From Neobacillus ginsengisoli (GTDB lineage Bacteria; Bacillota; Bacilli; Bacillales_B; DSM-18226), in NCBI RefSeq assembly GCF_030813055.1, contig NZ_JAUSTW010000002.1:62001-126000 (forward strand): a DNA stretch of 64,000 nucleotides, given 5' to 3'. The notes beneath the pieces are model-generated. The model saw nothing but the letters and a program-made list of their open reading frames with translations, did no database searches and was not told the DNA's origin. This document shows, one piece after another, positions 36,855-45,851 of this stretch (the stretch's first letter is position 1; each line of letters starts with the position of its first letter). The translations under genes and the position numbers were made by a program.

Positions 36855-38396
36855 ATGAACTCAAATTATGTAATTGGTGTTGATATTGGAACAACAAGTA
36901 CTAAATCCGTTTTATTTTCTACAGATGGCTCTGTTATTGCTTCCCATGGGATTGAGTATCCTTTATTTTCTCCAACTCCTGCAACAGCGGAACAGGATCC
37001 TGAAGAAATTTTTCTTGCTGTCATCAATACAATAAAGGCAGTTGTGCAAAAAAGTAATGTTAAACCAAGTAAAATCCTTTGTGTATCGTTTAGTTCAGCC
37101 ATGCACAGCGTTATTGCTGTAGATGAATCAGGAAAGCCATTAACAAGGTGTATTACATGGGCCGATAATCGAAGCAGTAAATGGGCTGAAAAGATTTTAA
37201 ATGAGCTGAATGGACACGAAATTTACCTTCGGACAGGTACCCCGATTCATCCAATGTCACCACTATCAAAGCTGTTGTGGCTTAAAGAAGAACAACCGGA
37301 TATATTTAATCGAACATTTAAGTTTATCTCTATTAAAGAGTATGTTTTTTATAAATTATTTGAAAAATATGTGATCGATTATTCAGTAGCATCTGCAACC
37401 GGAATGTTCAATTTGACTTCACTTCAATGGGATGAAGAAGCACTTCAAGTAGCCGGGGTTACGATTGACAAACTATCGGAGCCTGTTGCAACAACCTTTA
37501 GTTTGAATGGTATGGGTGAAAGCTACGCAGCTGACATGATGCTTCCAAAGTCGATTCCGTTTGTTGTAGGAGCAAGTGATGGGGTATTATCGAATTTAGG
37601 AGTAAATGCTATCGAGCCCGGGGTTGTGGCAGTGACGATCGGCACGAGCGGTGCTATTCGAACGGTAACTGACAGGCCTGTTACCGACCCAAAGGGAAGA
37701 ATATTTTGCTATTGCCTAACGGAAAACCATTGGGTGATTGGGGGGCCGGTAAATAACGGCGGTATGATTTTTAGATGGGTTCGTGATCAGCTAGGATCTG
37801 CAGAGGTGGAAACAGCGAAGCGTCTAGGAAAAGATTCTTATGAAGTGCTGACTGAAATTGCGGGTCTGGTAAAGCCAGGTTCCGACGGGCTCCTTTTTCA
37901 TCCATATCTCGCAGGGGAACGGGCGCCAATCTGGGATGCAAATGCCCGTGGATCCTTTTTTGGGCTAGGATTGCATCATAAAAAAGAGCATTTAATCCGT
38001 GCAGTATTAGAAGGTGTAATTTTAAATTTATATACCGTACTTTTGGCATTAGAGGAATTGATTGGTGAGCCAAAGAGTATCCAGGCTACGGGCGGTTTTG
38101 CCCGATCTGAGCTTTGGCGGCAAATGATGGCGGATATCTTTAATCAAGAAGTTAATATTCCTGAAAGCTTTGAGAGCTCCTGTCTGGGTGCTGCCATTCT
38201 GGGTTTGTACAGCCTGGGTGAAATAAGCTCTTTAAATGTTGTGTCTGAAATGGTCGGAGCAACCAATCATCATGAGCCAAATCCGGAAAATGTCCAAATA
38301 TATCAAGAATTAATTCCTATTTATATACGTCTTACCCGTTTGCTGAAAGAAGAATATGAAAGTATCTCAGCTTTTCAGAAAAAATGGATTGGATAA
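36855..38396 (+). CDS. gntK: Gluconokinase (FGGY family), copy 2
   Basis: A 513-residue FGGY kinase, phosphorylating gluconate. It has GVDIGTTSTKSVLF (near 8-21), TWADNRSSKWA with the catalytic Asp, and the FGGY stretch GSFFGLGLHHKKEHLIRAV near 375. The ATG at 36855 follows AAGGGG; the longer frame from 36807 adds 16 hydrophobic residues that homologues lack. It stands beside the RpiR gene and gntP and looks like the dedicated gluconate kinase, whereas copy 1 is in the hexuronate unit. The two copies share most motifs but differ along their length, so the duplication is not recent. Confidence 0.9.
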   Translation: MNSNYVIGVDIGTTSTKSVLFSTDGSVIASHGIEYPLFSPTPATAEQDPEEIFLAVINTIKAVVQKSNVKPSKILCVSFSSAMHSVIAVDESGKPLTRCITWADNRSSKWAEKILNELNGHEIYLRTGTPIHPMSPLSKLLWLKEEQPDIFNRTFKFISIKEYVFYKLFEKYVIDYSVASATGMFNLTSLQWDEEALQVAGVTIDKLSEPVATTFSLNGMGESYAADMMLPKSIPFVVGASDGVLSNLGVNAIEPGVVAVTIGTSGAIRTVTDRPVTDPKGRIFCYCLTENHWVIGGPVNNGGMIFRWVRDQLGSAEVETAKRLGKDSYEVLTEIAGLVKPGSDGLLFHPYLAGERAPIWDANARGSFFGLGLHHKKEHLIRAVLEGVILNLYTVLLALEELIGEPKSIQATGGFARSELWRQMMADIFNQEVNIPESFESSCLGAAILGLYSLGEISSLNVVSEMVGATNHHEPNPENVQIYQELIPIYIRLTRLLKEEYESISAFQKKWIG

Positions 38397-38401
38397 TGAA
38401 G

Positions 38402-38444
38402 AAAAAGCGGCTATCACGTAAGTGATAGCCGATAGCCGCTTTTT
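38402..38444. terminator. Terminator with two alternative stems
   Basis: GCGGCTATC can pair with GATAGCCGC (followed by TTTTT), or GGCTATCAC with GTGATAGCC. The outer form is a strong terminator for gntK on the plus strand and for the convergent phosphoesterase gene on the minus strand. Confidence 0.8.
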
Positions 38445-38457
38445 AAGGCTTTTTTGT

Positions 38458-39576
38458 CTATAATCCTAATTTTTTAATGAAATCTACTGTTTCCTGATGC
38501 TCATTTTGAATTAATCGATATAAAGCTTTATCTGTTTTTACTAGAGGCTTTCCATGTTCATCGGCAACAGGTCTTGTTAGGGCCGTCCCCTTTATAACTT
38601 TCCACTTTCCTGCTTTTACTTCGAGCACTAGATCGATAACGCCAAGACGGTTTCCAAAAGAGCCTGCCATAACAACGGGCTTCGTATTAATTTGTCCGGT
38701 AGTTAAATTTGTATTAGGAAGACGGGAAAAAAGCGGTCCGGGGAAAATACCATGTGAATGTCCTGCTAAAACAGCATCAATTCCAGGAATCTGCGTTAGA
38801 TAATAGACTGCGTTTTCCGTCTCGGGAAAATACGGTTCGCTGCTTATGCCGGTATGGGCAAGCGCGATAATGATATCTGCCCCCTTTGCCTTCATAATCG
38901 GGACATATTTTTTTGCTGTATCAACAATCGGTTCAGCTATCACTTTACCTTCCAGGTTTGCTTTATCCCATTTCATGATTTGCGGCGGCATAAATCCAAT
39001 AACACCAACATTAAGTACCTGCTGTTTGCCTTGTTGGTCAACAACATTCCGTTTCAGAATCACATATGGTTTAAAATAGGGTTTATTTTTTTTAACTTGG
39101 TAAACATTCGCATTCACAACAGGCATTTTGGCGCCTTTCAAGGCAGCATTTAAAAAGCTTAAACCATAGTTAAGTTCGTGATTTCCAATTGCGATGGCAT
39201 CATAACCTAAAAAGTTAAATGCCCGATAAACCGGATGGATTTTGCCTTTATGAATCCCTCTTATTCTCGCCAAAAACTCTCCAAGCGGATTTCCTTTTAA
39301 ATGATCGCCATCATCAAACAATAATGAATTTTTAACTTCATTCCTTGCCTGATGTATAAGTGTGGCGGTTTTGACAAGACCGAACCTATTGTCTACTTTT
39401 GATTGGTAATAATCATAATTGACTAAGTGAGCATGTAAATCGGTTGTTTCAAGGATACGTAAATCGACCATTCCTTCCGTAGGTGCCGTGTTTTCAAGCG
39501 CATGTGATAAAGACGGGGAAGCTTGCCAAACTAGAGTGAGAGTTAGTAGCAATAGCAATGATTTTTTATTGTGCAC
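38458..39576 (-). CDS. Secreted metallophosphoesterase (5'-nucleotidase/2',3'-cyclic phosphodiesterase type), catalytic domain only
   Basis: From the GTG at 39576, which follows a perfect GGAGGAGG, the product has 372 residues and a signal peptide (NKKSLLLLLTLTLVWQ). The calcineurin-like metal motifs are ETTDLHAHL, FDDGDHLKGNP, GNHELNYG, ALAHTG and AGHSHG. Full-length relatives such as CpdB or YfkN go on with a nucleotide-binding 5_nucleotid_C domain of about 250 residues; here the frame stops 14 bases before the shared terminator. It may be a shortened but active phosphodiesterase or the product of a 3' deletion. Signal and family are certain; substrate is not. Confidence 0.82.
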   Translation of the reverse strand: MHNKKSLLLLLTLTLVWQASPSLSHALENTAPTEGMVDLRILETTDLHAHLVNYDYYQSKVDNRFGLVKTATLIHQARNEVKNSLLFDDGDHLKGNPLGEFLARIRGIHKGKIHPVYRAFNFLGYDAIAIGNHELNYGLSFLNAALKGAKMPVVNANVYQVKKNKPYFKPYVILKRNVVDQQGKQQVLNVGVIGFMPPQIMKWDKANLEGKVIAEPIVDTAKKYVPIMKAKGADIIIALAHTGISSEPYFPETENAVYYLTQIPGIDAVLAGHSHGIFPGPLFSRLPNTNLTTGQINTKPVVMAGSFGNRLGVIDLVLEVKAGKWKVIKGTALTRPVADEHGKPLVKTDKALYRLIQNEHQETVDFIKKLGL

Positions 39577-39668
39577 TAAAAAGGCCTCCTCCAAAATCAA
39601 AATCCAGGTAAAAATAGTATCTGTTTTATTTTCAGAATTATTATCCTGACGGAATAAACGTACCCATT

Positions 39669-41819
39669 TTAATGTATAAGTCGGCTTTCACTTGCCTTCC
39701 TTTTTAAACCCCCACCCCATTTTTCGAGGGGTTCTTTTAGCACAAGGCCAAATAATAGGGTAATAAAGGTAATAAAAATGAAAATGGAAAGGTCCTTTTT
39801 GACTACATCCCATAGGATACCTCCGACTGCTTCTCTCATTAGGCTGATGGCATAGGTAAACGGTAAATAGGGATTTAGACGTTGGAAGAAAGGCGGCATA
39901 ACTTGGATTGGAAAGGTTCCGCCCGAACCGGAAATTTGCAGAACAAGTAAGACAATAGCTAATCCCTTTCCGATGTTCCCAAAAATAGATACGAAGGTAT
40001 AGGTGATTAACATAAATAAAAAACTAATCAGCAACCCGAAAAGGATAAACCACAGCTTTGCGACCACATAGGTATGTAAAAGATAGATATCACCGACTGT
40101 AACAATTATGGATTGACATAGACCAATTGTTAAAAAGGTTAAAAACCTACCTAAATAAAGATGATTTGGGTGGTAGTTTTTTGGCAAATTGCTCATTTCA
40201 ACAGGAATTAATGATATTAATAGCATCGCCCCCACCCAAAGAGATAATGTAGTAAAAAATGGCGACATTGCCGATCCGTAATTGGGGATCGGATAGAGTC
40301 TTTTCTCTTTTAACAACACGGGTTCTGCAAAAAAATCACTTTCTTTTTTCACATCATTTCTGAGGAGATCGATAATTTCACGGATATCCTCTGTCTTTTC
40401 AAAGTCGCGAATTTGGTTGGCGAGAGAAGATATTTTTTGTTTAACTGTAGGAAAATCCCTCTTTATGAGTGATAAATCCCTTTTTCCAAATGAGATACCG
40501 GCAGAGGTATCATTAAGTATTTTATTTATTTGCGGAAGCGTTTTGTCAGCCTTTATAAAAAAAACTTTGGCCTTCATCGGTATTGTCTTCGCAATTTCAT
40601 TAATTTGCTGCATTTTTGGTACAATTTGCGAATCGTACTGATTCATTACTTGTTGAAGAAGTGAAGACGCCTCCTTTGATAAAATATTCGTGATTACAAT
40701 CAATTGCTGAGAAGGTTGCAGGCCTTGAGCCATTTGGGTTTGAATCTCTTTTAAATTGTTTAATTGCTTTTCGGATAAATCTTTTTGGCGGTTTAATAGT
40801 TCTATTGGATAATCAAACGTTTTTGGGTCTCCCATCCCGTTTAATTTTTCAAACAGCGTGATTAAAAGCATGTCCATTTTTGTAAGAGTATTAAGAGTGG
40901 ATATCCCGTTGGCGACGGCCGTTTTTTTCTCTTCAGCACTTGCGTTTGTTGAAAGAACAACTGTAGAAATTTGTTCAATTGCTGCTGCATTTTGCTGCAT
41001 ATATAGTAAATTTTGCTTAACAGTTGGAACAAGATTTGAAAAGGCATCTTTATTGCTGTCAAGGAATGAAGTTAATTGTTCGGATAGTAGACGGCTATTA
41101 TTAATGATTCCTTCAACAGCAAGAACATTTTTTTGTAATTCAGCAACGATTCTTTGAGCAGTGTCCGCATCTTCAGCAGCAGTATTGATAATTTTTTCAG
41201 CTTCTGAAAGATGGTCATTCAGCCAAAAAATCATCGTTTTTAGCTTTTCAATATCAGGCAAGTTTTTTTGTAATTCAATTCCAAGTTGATTAAAAATAGT
41301 AAAAATCACTCCGTTAGCCGCCCTTATGAAATTTTTGGTTATTTCATCTTTTATTCCGGATGCACCTTTGGCAGTGATTTTAGGGGCAATGGCATTTATC
41401 TTTTCATTAACCATATAACCAAGTTCGGGTTTTTGGGGATTATCACTAAGAATCGTTGCTATTTTGGCAGAGAAATCTTTCGGGATAGAAATACTGGCAA
41501 AATAGACACCGTGTTCTACTCCCTTTTTAGCCGTAGTAGTATCAACAAATTTCCACCCCAATGATGAATTTTGTTTAAGGGATTGAATAACCTCTTTACC
41601 AATATTGATTTGTTGCCCTTTTAACGTTGCCCCAAGATCATCATTTGAAACAGCAATGGGTATTCCTTTTGTATTTCCATATGGATCCCAGGAAGCTTTA
41701 ATATTGAACCATGCATAAAGTGATGGAAGGATCATCAAGGCTAGAATAATAGCTGCAGCTGCCCAGTTGGTTACAATACTTAAAATATCATCACGATAAA
41801 TTACAAAAACTTTCTTCAT
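39669..41819 (-). CDS. YhgE/Pip family membrane protein
   Basis: A 716-residue protein with one N-terminal helix (about 15-37), a long extracellular region of about 450 residues rich in coiled coil, and five to six C-terminal helices of the ABC-2 permease type. This is the layout of YhgE and phage infection protein (Pip); related proteins act in export of type VII substrates, toxins or lipids, or as phage receptors. The ATG at 41819 follows AGGTGG by nine bases; an upstream in-frame TTG is weaker. No ATPase gene adjoins it. Function in this organism is unknown. Confidence 0.85.
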   Translation of the reverse strand: MKKVFVIYRDDILSIVTNWAAAAIILALMILPSLYAWFNIKASWDPYGNTKGIPIAVSNDDLGATLKGQQINIGKEVIQSLKQNSSLGWKFVDTTTAKKGVEHGVYFASISIPKDFSAKIATILSDNPQKPELGYMVNEKINAIAPKITAKGASGIKDEITKNFIRAANGVIFTIFNQLGIELQKNLPDIEKLKTMIFWLNDHLSEAEKIINTAAEDADTAQRIVAELQKNVLAVEGIINNSRLLSEQLTSFLDSNKDAFSNLVPTVKQNLLYMQQNAAAIEQISTVVLSTNASAEEKKTAVANGISTLNTLTKMDMLLITLFEKLNGMGDPKTFDYPIELLNRQKDLSEKQLNNLKEIQTQMAQGLQPSQQLIVITNILSKEASSLLQQVMNQYDSQIVPKMQQINEIAKTIPMKAKVFFIKADKTLPQINKILNDTSAGISFGKRDLSLIKRDFPTVKQKISSLANQIRDFEKTEDIREIIDLLRNDVKKESDFFAEPVLLKEKRLYPIPNYGSAMSPFFTTLSLWVGAMLLISLIPVEMSNLPKNYHPNHLYLGRFLTFLTIGLCQSIIVTVGDIYLLHTYVVAKLWFILFGLLISFLFMLITYTFVSIFGNIGKGLAIVLLVLQISGSGGTFPIQVMPPFFQRLNPYLPFTYAISLMREAVGGILWDVVKKDLSIFIFITFITLLFGLVLKEPLEKWGGGLKRKASESRLIH

Positions 41820-41944
41820 TAGGGTCAACCACCTATTGTTATTTCGTTGAATTCTTATTTTTCCACTTATGTTGGCTGTTACTCATAAAAAGCAACTTTA
41901 ATAATGGACAGAAAATTGTCAAAAACATATGAAGAAATAGTGAA

Positions 41945-41958
41945 ATAAAACGGTTTCA
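41945..41958 (+). promoter_or_regulatory. Partial cre-like site
   Basis: ATAAAACGGTTTCA matches the CcpA consensus at 12 of 14 positions; it lacks the leading TG. It lies 64 bases before the small gene at 42022. Confidence 0.3.
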
Positions 41959-42021
41959 AAAAACAAATGGACTGGAATTTACTATAATAAGGGTGTTAAT
42001 TTTACATGGAGGTTATATAGG

Positions 42022-42342
42022 ATGAATATTACAACCATAATTGAATTAGAAAATAGGGAAGTTGAAAATATCGTTGGCGCTAAGTTGATTTTTGCGCAAG
42101 AGCAGATTGATGAAAATATCATCGAAACATGTGTGGAGTGCCTTCAGGTCGAGAATACAGAGGAAATGATTTCAACAGTAGATGCGATGCAAAGAGTATT
42201 TAACCAATTAAAACACGAGGGTGTAATACCTCCGAAAGTAGAGGATTTCTCATTTGAAATGCCATCCTGTGAAAGATTGAAAAGGAAGGTTGACTTTGAG
42301 AAAGATCTTCCTCAAAAAGTCATTCTCTCCTATATGTCATAA
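42022..42342 (+). CDS. Hypothetical protein, 106 residues
   Basis: A short acidic soluble protein that I do not recognise. The ATG follows ATGGAGG by nine bases and a strong terminator follows the stop, which supports a real gene. It has no membrane segment; three Cys are present (two in the TCVECLQ stretch and one in PSCERLK), and the N-terminal half is predicted helical. It is monocistronic, divergent from the yhgE-type gene and convergent with the MMPL gene. Confidence 0.6.
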   Translation: MNITTIIELENREVENIVGAKLIFAQEQIDENIIETCVECLQVENTEEMISTVDAMQRVFNQLKHEGVIPPKVEDFSFEMPSCERLKRKVDFEKDLPQKVILSYMS

Positions 42343-42360
42343 GATGATCTTTTAAATTTC

Positions 42361-42391
42361 AAGCCAGCCGTAGTTTCAGGCTGGCTTTTTT
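42361..42391. terminator. Bidirectional terminator
   Basis: AAGCCAGCC faces GGCTGGCTT around a nine-base loop, followed by TTTT. It overlaps the last codons of the convergent MMPL gene. Confidence 0.85.
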
Positions 42392-44553
42392 CGATGCTTA
42401 AACTGTTTTTTATTTTTGAGCCCAAAAAACCACCAGTTCCAGTCGCCGAGCAGTTTCATCAAGGCAGGAACAAGAATCATCCTTACGATCGTGGCATCAA
42501 TAAAAATCGCGATAGCAATTCCAACTCCAAGCTGTTTGATCGGCATTACTCCTGTGAAAGCAAATGCACCAGTAACAACAATCATGATTGCTGCAGCAGA
42601 GGTAATGATTTTACTTGTATAGGTTAAGCCTGAAAGCGTAGCATGGCTGTTATCACCTGTTTTTAAATAAAATTCCTGTATCCTGGAGATTAGAAAAACC
42701 TCATAATCCATGGAAAGGCCAAATACCAGTGTAAAAACAAAGACAGGTAAAATTAAGGCAATATCAACAGGTTTCATTCCAAAATGACCTCGTTGGAAGA
42801 TCCAAACGACAATTCCAAATGTACAGCCCAAACTTAATATATTCATTAAGATCGCTTTTATTGGAATTAACAAGGAACGAAATGCAGCCATAAGAATAAC
42901 AAAGGTAGAAATAACAATTAAAAGTAATCCATATGGTGCTTTTTTAAAAATCTCATCAAATATTTCCTGTTCAAATTTAATGGTGCCGCCTAAATGTGCC
43001 GTAAGGCCTAAATTAGCCTTTGACCAATTTCGGATCCACTCTCTGGCTTTTCCTGAATGTTCACTTGTTTTTAAATAAACTTCGACTAACATTTTATTGT
43101 CCCCAATAAAGTAATCAACAATGGGGGAAACCTTTTTTAAATCCCCGAATTTCAATAAATTAAATAGTTGCGCTCCATCACTTACTCCTGTTGCTGAAAA
43201 TGGAGAATTAACCGCTTCAACAAGAGGATCTTTATGCAGTTTCCCTACCACTTTATTTACTTTTTCAAGAGTGTTTTTCTCAAGAATATTTCCCTTTGAT
43301 TCAAAAATGATCGTTACTTTTTTCTCTTCACGTTTTTCCGGTGGAATAAAAGTATCTTTAAAGGTTTCATAGGCCACTCTAGATGGATAATTTGCCGGCA
43401 GTGAATCGATTCCCGGAATTGAGAGAGTCATTTGCCTGACGGGAACTAAGCCGGCTAAAAGGATTACTAGTGCTGCTATTGTCATAAATACCGGGCGTCG
43501 CATGACAAATTTAGCAAAGCTGTACCATCCATTTGTTCGTTTATCTGTTAATCTTAGTACACTTAATTTGTTGACCTTGCTTCCGATTAAAGAGAGTAGA
43601 GCAGGAAGGAAGGTTAAGGCACAGAGGGCAGACATTAACACAACTGTCATACCGCCGAGCGCAACATTTTGAAAAATATCGATTTTTATAAACCAAAGTC
43701 CAGACAGTCCAATAAAAACACAGAGCGCGGAAAAGATAATCGATCGTCCTGCGGTTGCAACCGAGATGATAATTGCTTCTTGAATGGATTTTCTTAAAAG
43801 TTCTTCTTTATATCGGTTAATAAATAGCAAAGCAAAGTCAATGCTTAAAGCGAGTCCAATCATTGGAATAATATTCAGAATAAAGATAGTCAAATCCGTA
43901 CGATAACTAAAAAAGTAGACTGTTCCCATCGTAATTAAGATCGACACAACCCCAATCACGATCGGAATGGCGGCTGCTACAATACCCCCAAAAGCAAACA
44001 CCAACACGATTAAAGCAATAGGAAGGCCAATCATTTCTGCCTTAGCTAAATCCTCCTGACTTGCTGTGTTTAGGTCTTGGACAATAATGGGCTCTCCTGT
44101 CATGGTTACTTGCAAGCCTTTTTTATTTTTTAACTTTGTCTTTAATTGGTTTATTTCATTTCCTAGGCTCTCAGCTTTTTTGTTATATGAAAGAAGTCCG
44201 TAGGCAACATCATCTTTAACCATCCCTTCTCCAACAAAAGGATTGATTATTTTTTGTGCACCAGGCGATGTGCTGATTTTTTTAAATGTATCCTCAATAT
44301 AATTCTTCCAGTCGTCGTCACTAACCGTTTTATCACGTTGAAACACAAGGATAATCGATGATTTAGCTTGACCGAAGTCCCTTTCGAGAATTTTTCTTGT
44401 TTCATTATAATCACCTTTATATTCAAATCCATTACCGCTTAAAACAGATGGCAATTTCAGTGCGAAGAATCCAAATACTACAATAATTAAAATCCAAAGC
44501 ATCAAAACCCCTATTCGTTTTTGGTAGATGAATTCCCCAAATTTTTGCATCAT
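42376..44553 (-). CDS. MMPL/RND family transporter
   Basis: A 725-residue inner-membrane transporter of the MMPL family (YdfJ type). Two repeats of about six helices each are separated by large extracellular loops (about 35-170 and 380-530). Signature stretches are FILNIIPMIGLALSIDFALLFINRYKE-type sequence in the first half and LVFGLSMDYEVFLISRIQEFY in the second, with the Asp residues thought to relay protons. YdfJ-type proteins export lipids or toxic compounds. The ATG is preceded by AAAGGGGGC. It is divergent from deoR and ends at the terminator shared with the 42022 gene. Confidence 0.9.
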   Translation of the reverse strand: MMQKFGEFIYQKRIGVLMLWILIIVVFGFFALKLPSVLSGNGFEYKGDYNETRKILERDFGQAKSSIILVFQRDKTVSDDDWKNYIEDTFKKISTSPGAQKIINPFVGEGMVKDDVAYGLLSYNKKAESLGNEINQLKTKLKNKKGLQVTMTGEPIIVQDLNTASQEDLAKAEMIGLPIALIVLVFAFGGIVAAAIPIVIGVVSILITMGTVYFFSYRTDLTIFILNIIPMIGLALSIDFALLFINRYKEELLRKSIQEAIIISVATAGRSIIFSALCVFIGLSGLWFIKIDIFQNVALGGMTVVLMSALCALTFLPALLSLIGSKVNKLSVLRLTDKRTNGWYSFAKFVMRRPVFMTIAALVILLAGLVPVRQMTLSIPGIDSLPANYPSRVAYETFKDTFIPPEKREEKKVTIIFESKGNILEKNTLEKVNKVVGKLHKDPLVEAVNSPFSATGVSDGAQLFNLLKFGDLKKVSPIVDYFIGDNKMLVEVYLKTSEHSGKAREWIRNWSKANLGLTAHLGGTIKFEQEIFDEIFKKAPYGLLLIVISTFVILMAAFRSLLIPIKAILMNILSLGCTFGIVVWIFQRGHFGMKPVDIALILPVFVFTLVFGLSMDYEVFLISRIQEFYLKTGDNSHATLSGLTYTSKIITSAAAIMIVVTGAFAFTGVMPIKQLGVGIAIAIFIDATIVRMILVPALMKLLGDWNWWFFGLKNKKQFKHRKKPA

Positions 44554-44629
44554 AATGCCCCCTTTAACAACGTATTTTCCCCGAAAGGAGGCCAGGTTAG
44601 TAAAATTAAAATAAAGTAAGGAAGTAAAA

Positions 44630-44660
44630 ATTGTTCATGACAATTTTGACAAATGTAAAA
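44630..44660. promoter_or_regulatory. Probable DeoR operator before deoR
   Basis: On the minus strand it reads TTTTACATTTGTCA, nearly the deoC-upstream repeat TTTTACATTTGTTCA, next to TTGTTCATGACAA. It stands just before the deoR promoter. Confidence 0.5.
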
Positions 44661-44665
44661 AATAA

Positions 44666-44693
44666 TTGTGTCCCCTGCTTTTTTTGCTACAAT
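44666..44693 (+). promoter_or_regulatory. Promoter of deoR
   Basis: -35 TTGTGT, 16-base spacer, -10 TACAAT with TG one base upstream. Confidence 0.55.
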
Positions 44694-44725
44694 AAAGAAA
44701 ATATCAAAAACATTAGGTGATTACA

Positions 44726-45670
44726 GTGGATCGAGAAAAATTAGGTAAAGTGATAGAAGCCGCAAAGTTATATTATTTATTAGATTATAATCAAAACGAA
44801 ATTGCCAAAATTTTAGGTGTTTCCCGTCCTACTGTGTCTCGGTTATTACAGCAGGCGAAAAGTGATGGAATCGTTCAGATTAATATTATGGATCCCACTG
44901 AGGATGTTGAAAATCTTGCGCTGCAGTTAGAAAATAAGTTCAATTTAAAAAAAGCACTTGTCACTTCGATTCCTCAATTTGAGAATCATATTATCAAAAA
45001 TTATCTTGGTGAAAAAGCAGCAGCCTATCTTCATGAGATTGTTGACGATGGAGACATTATCGGAGTCACATGGGGAACCACTCTTTATCACATAGCAATC
45101 GAATTGAAGCAAAAGTTTGTAAAGAATGTGAAAGTGGTTCAGTTAAAGGGAGGGGTAAGCCACGCTGAGACCAATACGTACGCATCGGAAATATTATACC
45201 TTTTCGGGAAAGCGTTTAATACTACTCCTCACAACCTTCCTTTGCCGGCAATTGTTGACCATCTTGTGGTGAAGCAAGCGATGGAAGCCGATCGTCATAT
45301 TCGAAAAATTCTTGAGCTGGGGAAGCTGGCAAATATCGCCCTGTTTACGATTGGCTCCGTTAAGACGGATTCATTATTATTTCAACTGGGCTATTTTACT
45401 GATAGTGATTTGGAATCCCTTAATGGAAAGGCGGTTGGTGATATTTGCTCCCGGTTTTTTGATAAAGAGGGTCAAATTTGCAACGAAAGTCTGAACGAAA
45501 GGACTCTTGGTGTAAATCTCGACGATTTAAAGAATAAGGAGCATTCCATATTAGTCGCAGGTGGGCCAAATAAAATAGAGGGAATATACGGTGCATTAAA
45601 GGGTCAATACGCAAACGTTCTTGTGACTGATCAATTTACAGCGCAATTCTTACTTGATAAAAAAGATTGA
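44726..45670 (+). CDS. deoR: Deoxyribonucleoside regulator DeoR (SorC family)
   Basis: A 314-residue SorC-type repressor. The N-terminal helix-turn-helix (about 20-45) has YNQNEIAKILGVSRPTVSRLL; the C-terminal effector domain is of the deoxyribose 5-phosphate-binding kind with GVTWGTTLY near 112 and the late SILVAGGPNKIEGIYGAL. The GTG at 44726 gives VDREKLGKV, matching the start of Bacillus DeoR, and follows AGGTGA; an in-frame GTG at 44717 overlaps that site. It precedes deoC-cdd, whose leader carries a direct repeat also present before deoR itself. Confidence 0.88.
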   Translation: MDREKLGKVIEAAKLYYLLDYNQNEIAKILGVSRPTVSRLLQQAKSDGIVQINIMDPTEDVENLALQLENKFNLKKALVTSIPQFENHIIKNYLGEKAAAYLHEIVDDGDIIGVTWGTTLYHIAIELKQKFVKNVKVVQLKGGVSHAETNTYASEILYLFGKAFNTTPHNLPLPAIVDHLVVKQAMEADRHIRKILELGKLANIALFTIGSVKTDSLLFQLGYFTDSDLESLNGKAVGDICSRFFDKEGQICNESLNERTLGVNLDDLKNKEHSILVAGGPNKIEGIYGALKGQYANVLVTDQFTAQFLLDKKD

Positions 45671-45674
45671 AATC

Positions 45675-45701
45675 AAAAAACAGCAAATAATGCTGTTTTT
45701 T
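45675..45701 (+). terminator. Terminator after deoR
   Basis: AAAAAACAGCA faces TGCTGTTTTTT around a five-base loop. Confidence 0.75.
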
Positions 45702-45730
45702 GTCCTTTATGTGAAAAAAAATAAAAAAAT

Positions 45731-45766
45731 TTTACATTTGTTCATTTAGGTAGTTACAAATGTTCA
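45731..45766. promoter_or_regulatory. DeoR operator before deoC
   Basis: Direct repeats ACATTTGTTCA and ACAAATGTTCA with a 22-base period (two helical turns) upstream of deoC. The first recurs in inverted form before deoR. Confidence 0.6.
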
Positions 45767-45851
45767 GTTATTTGATATAGTTACATTGTGGTTATGAACT
45801 AATGTATTAAAAAATAACTATTTCTTTATAATATAGGGAGGAATTTCGACT

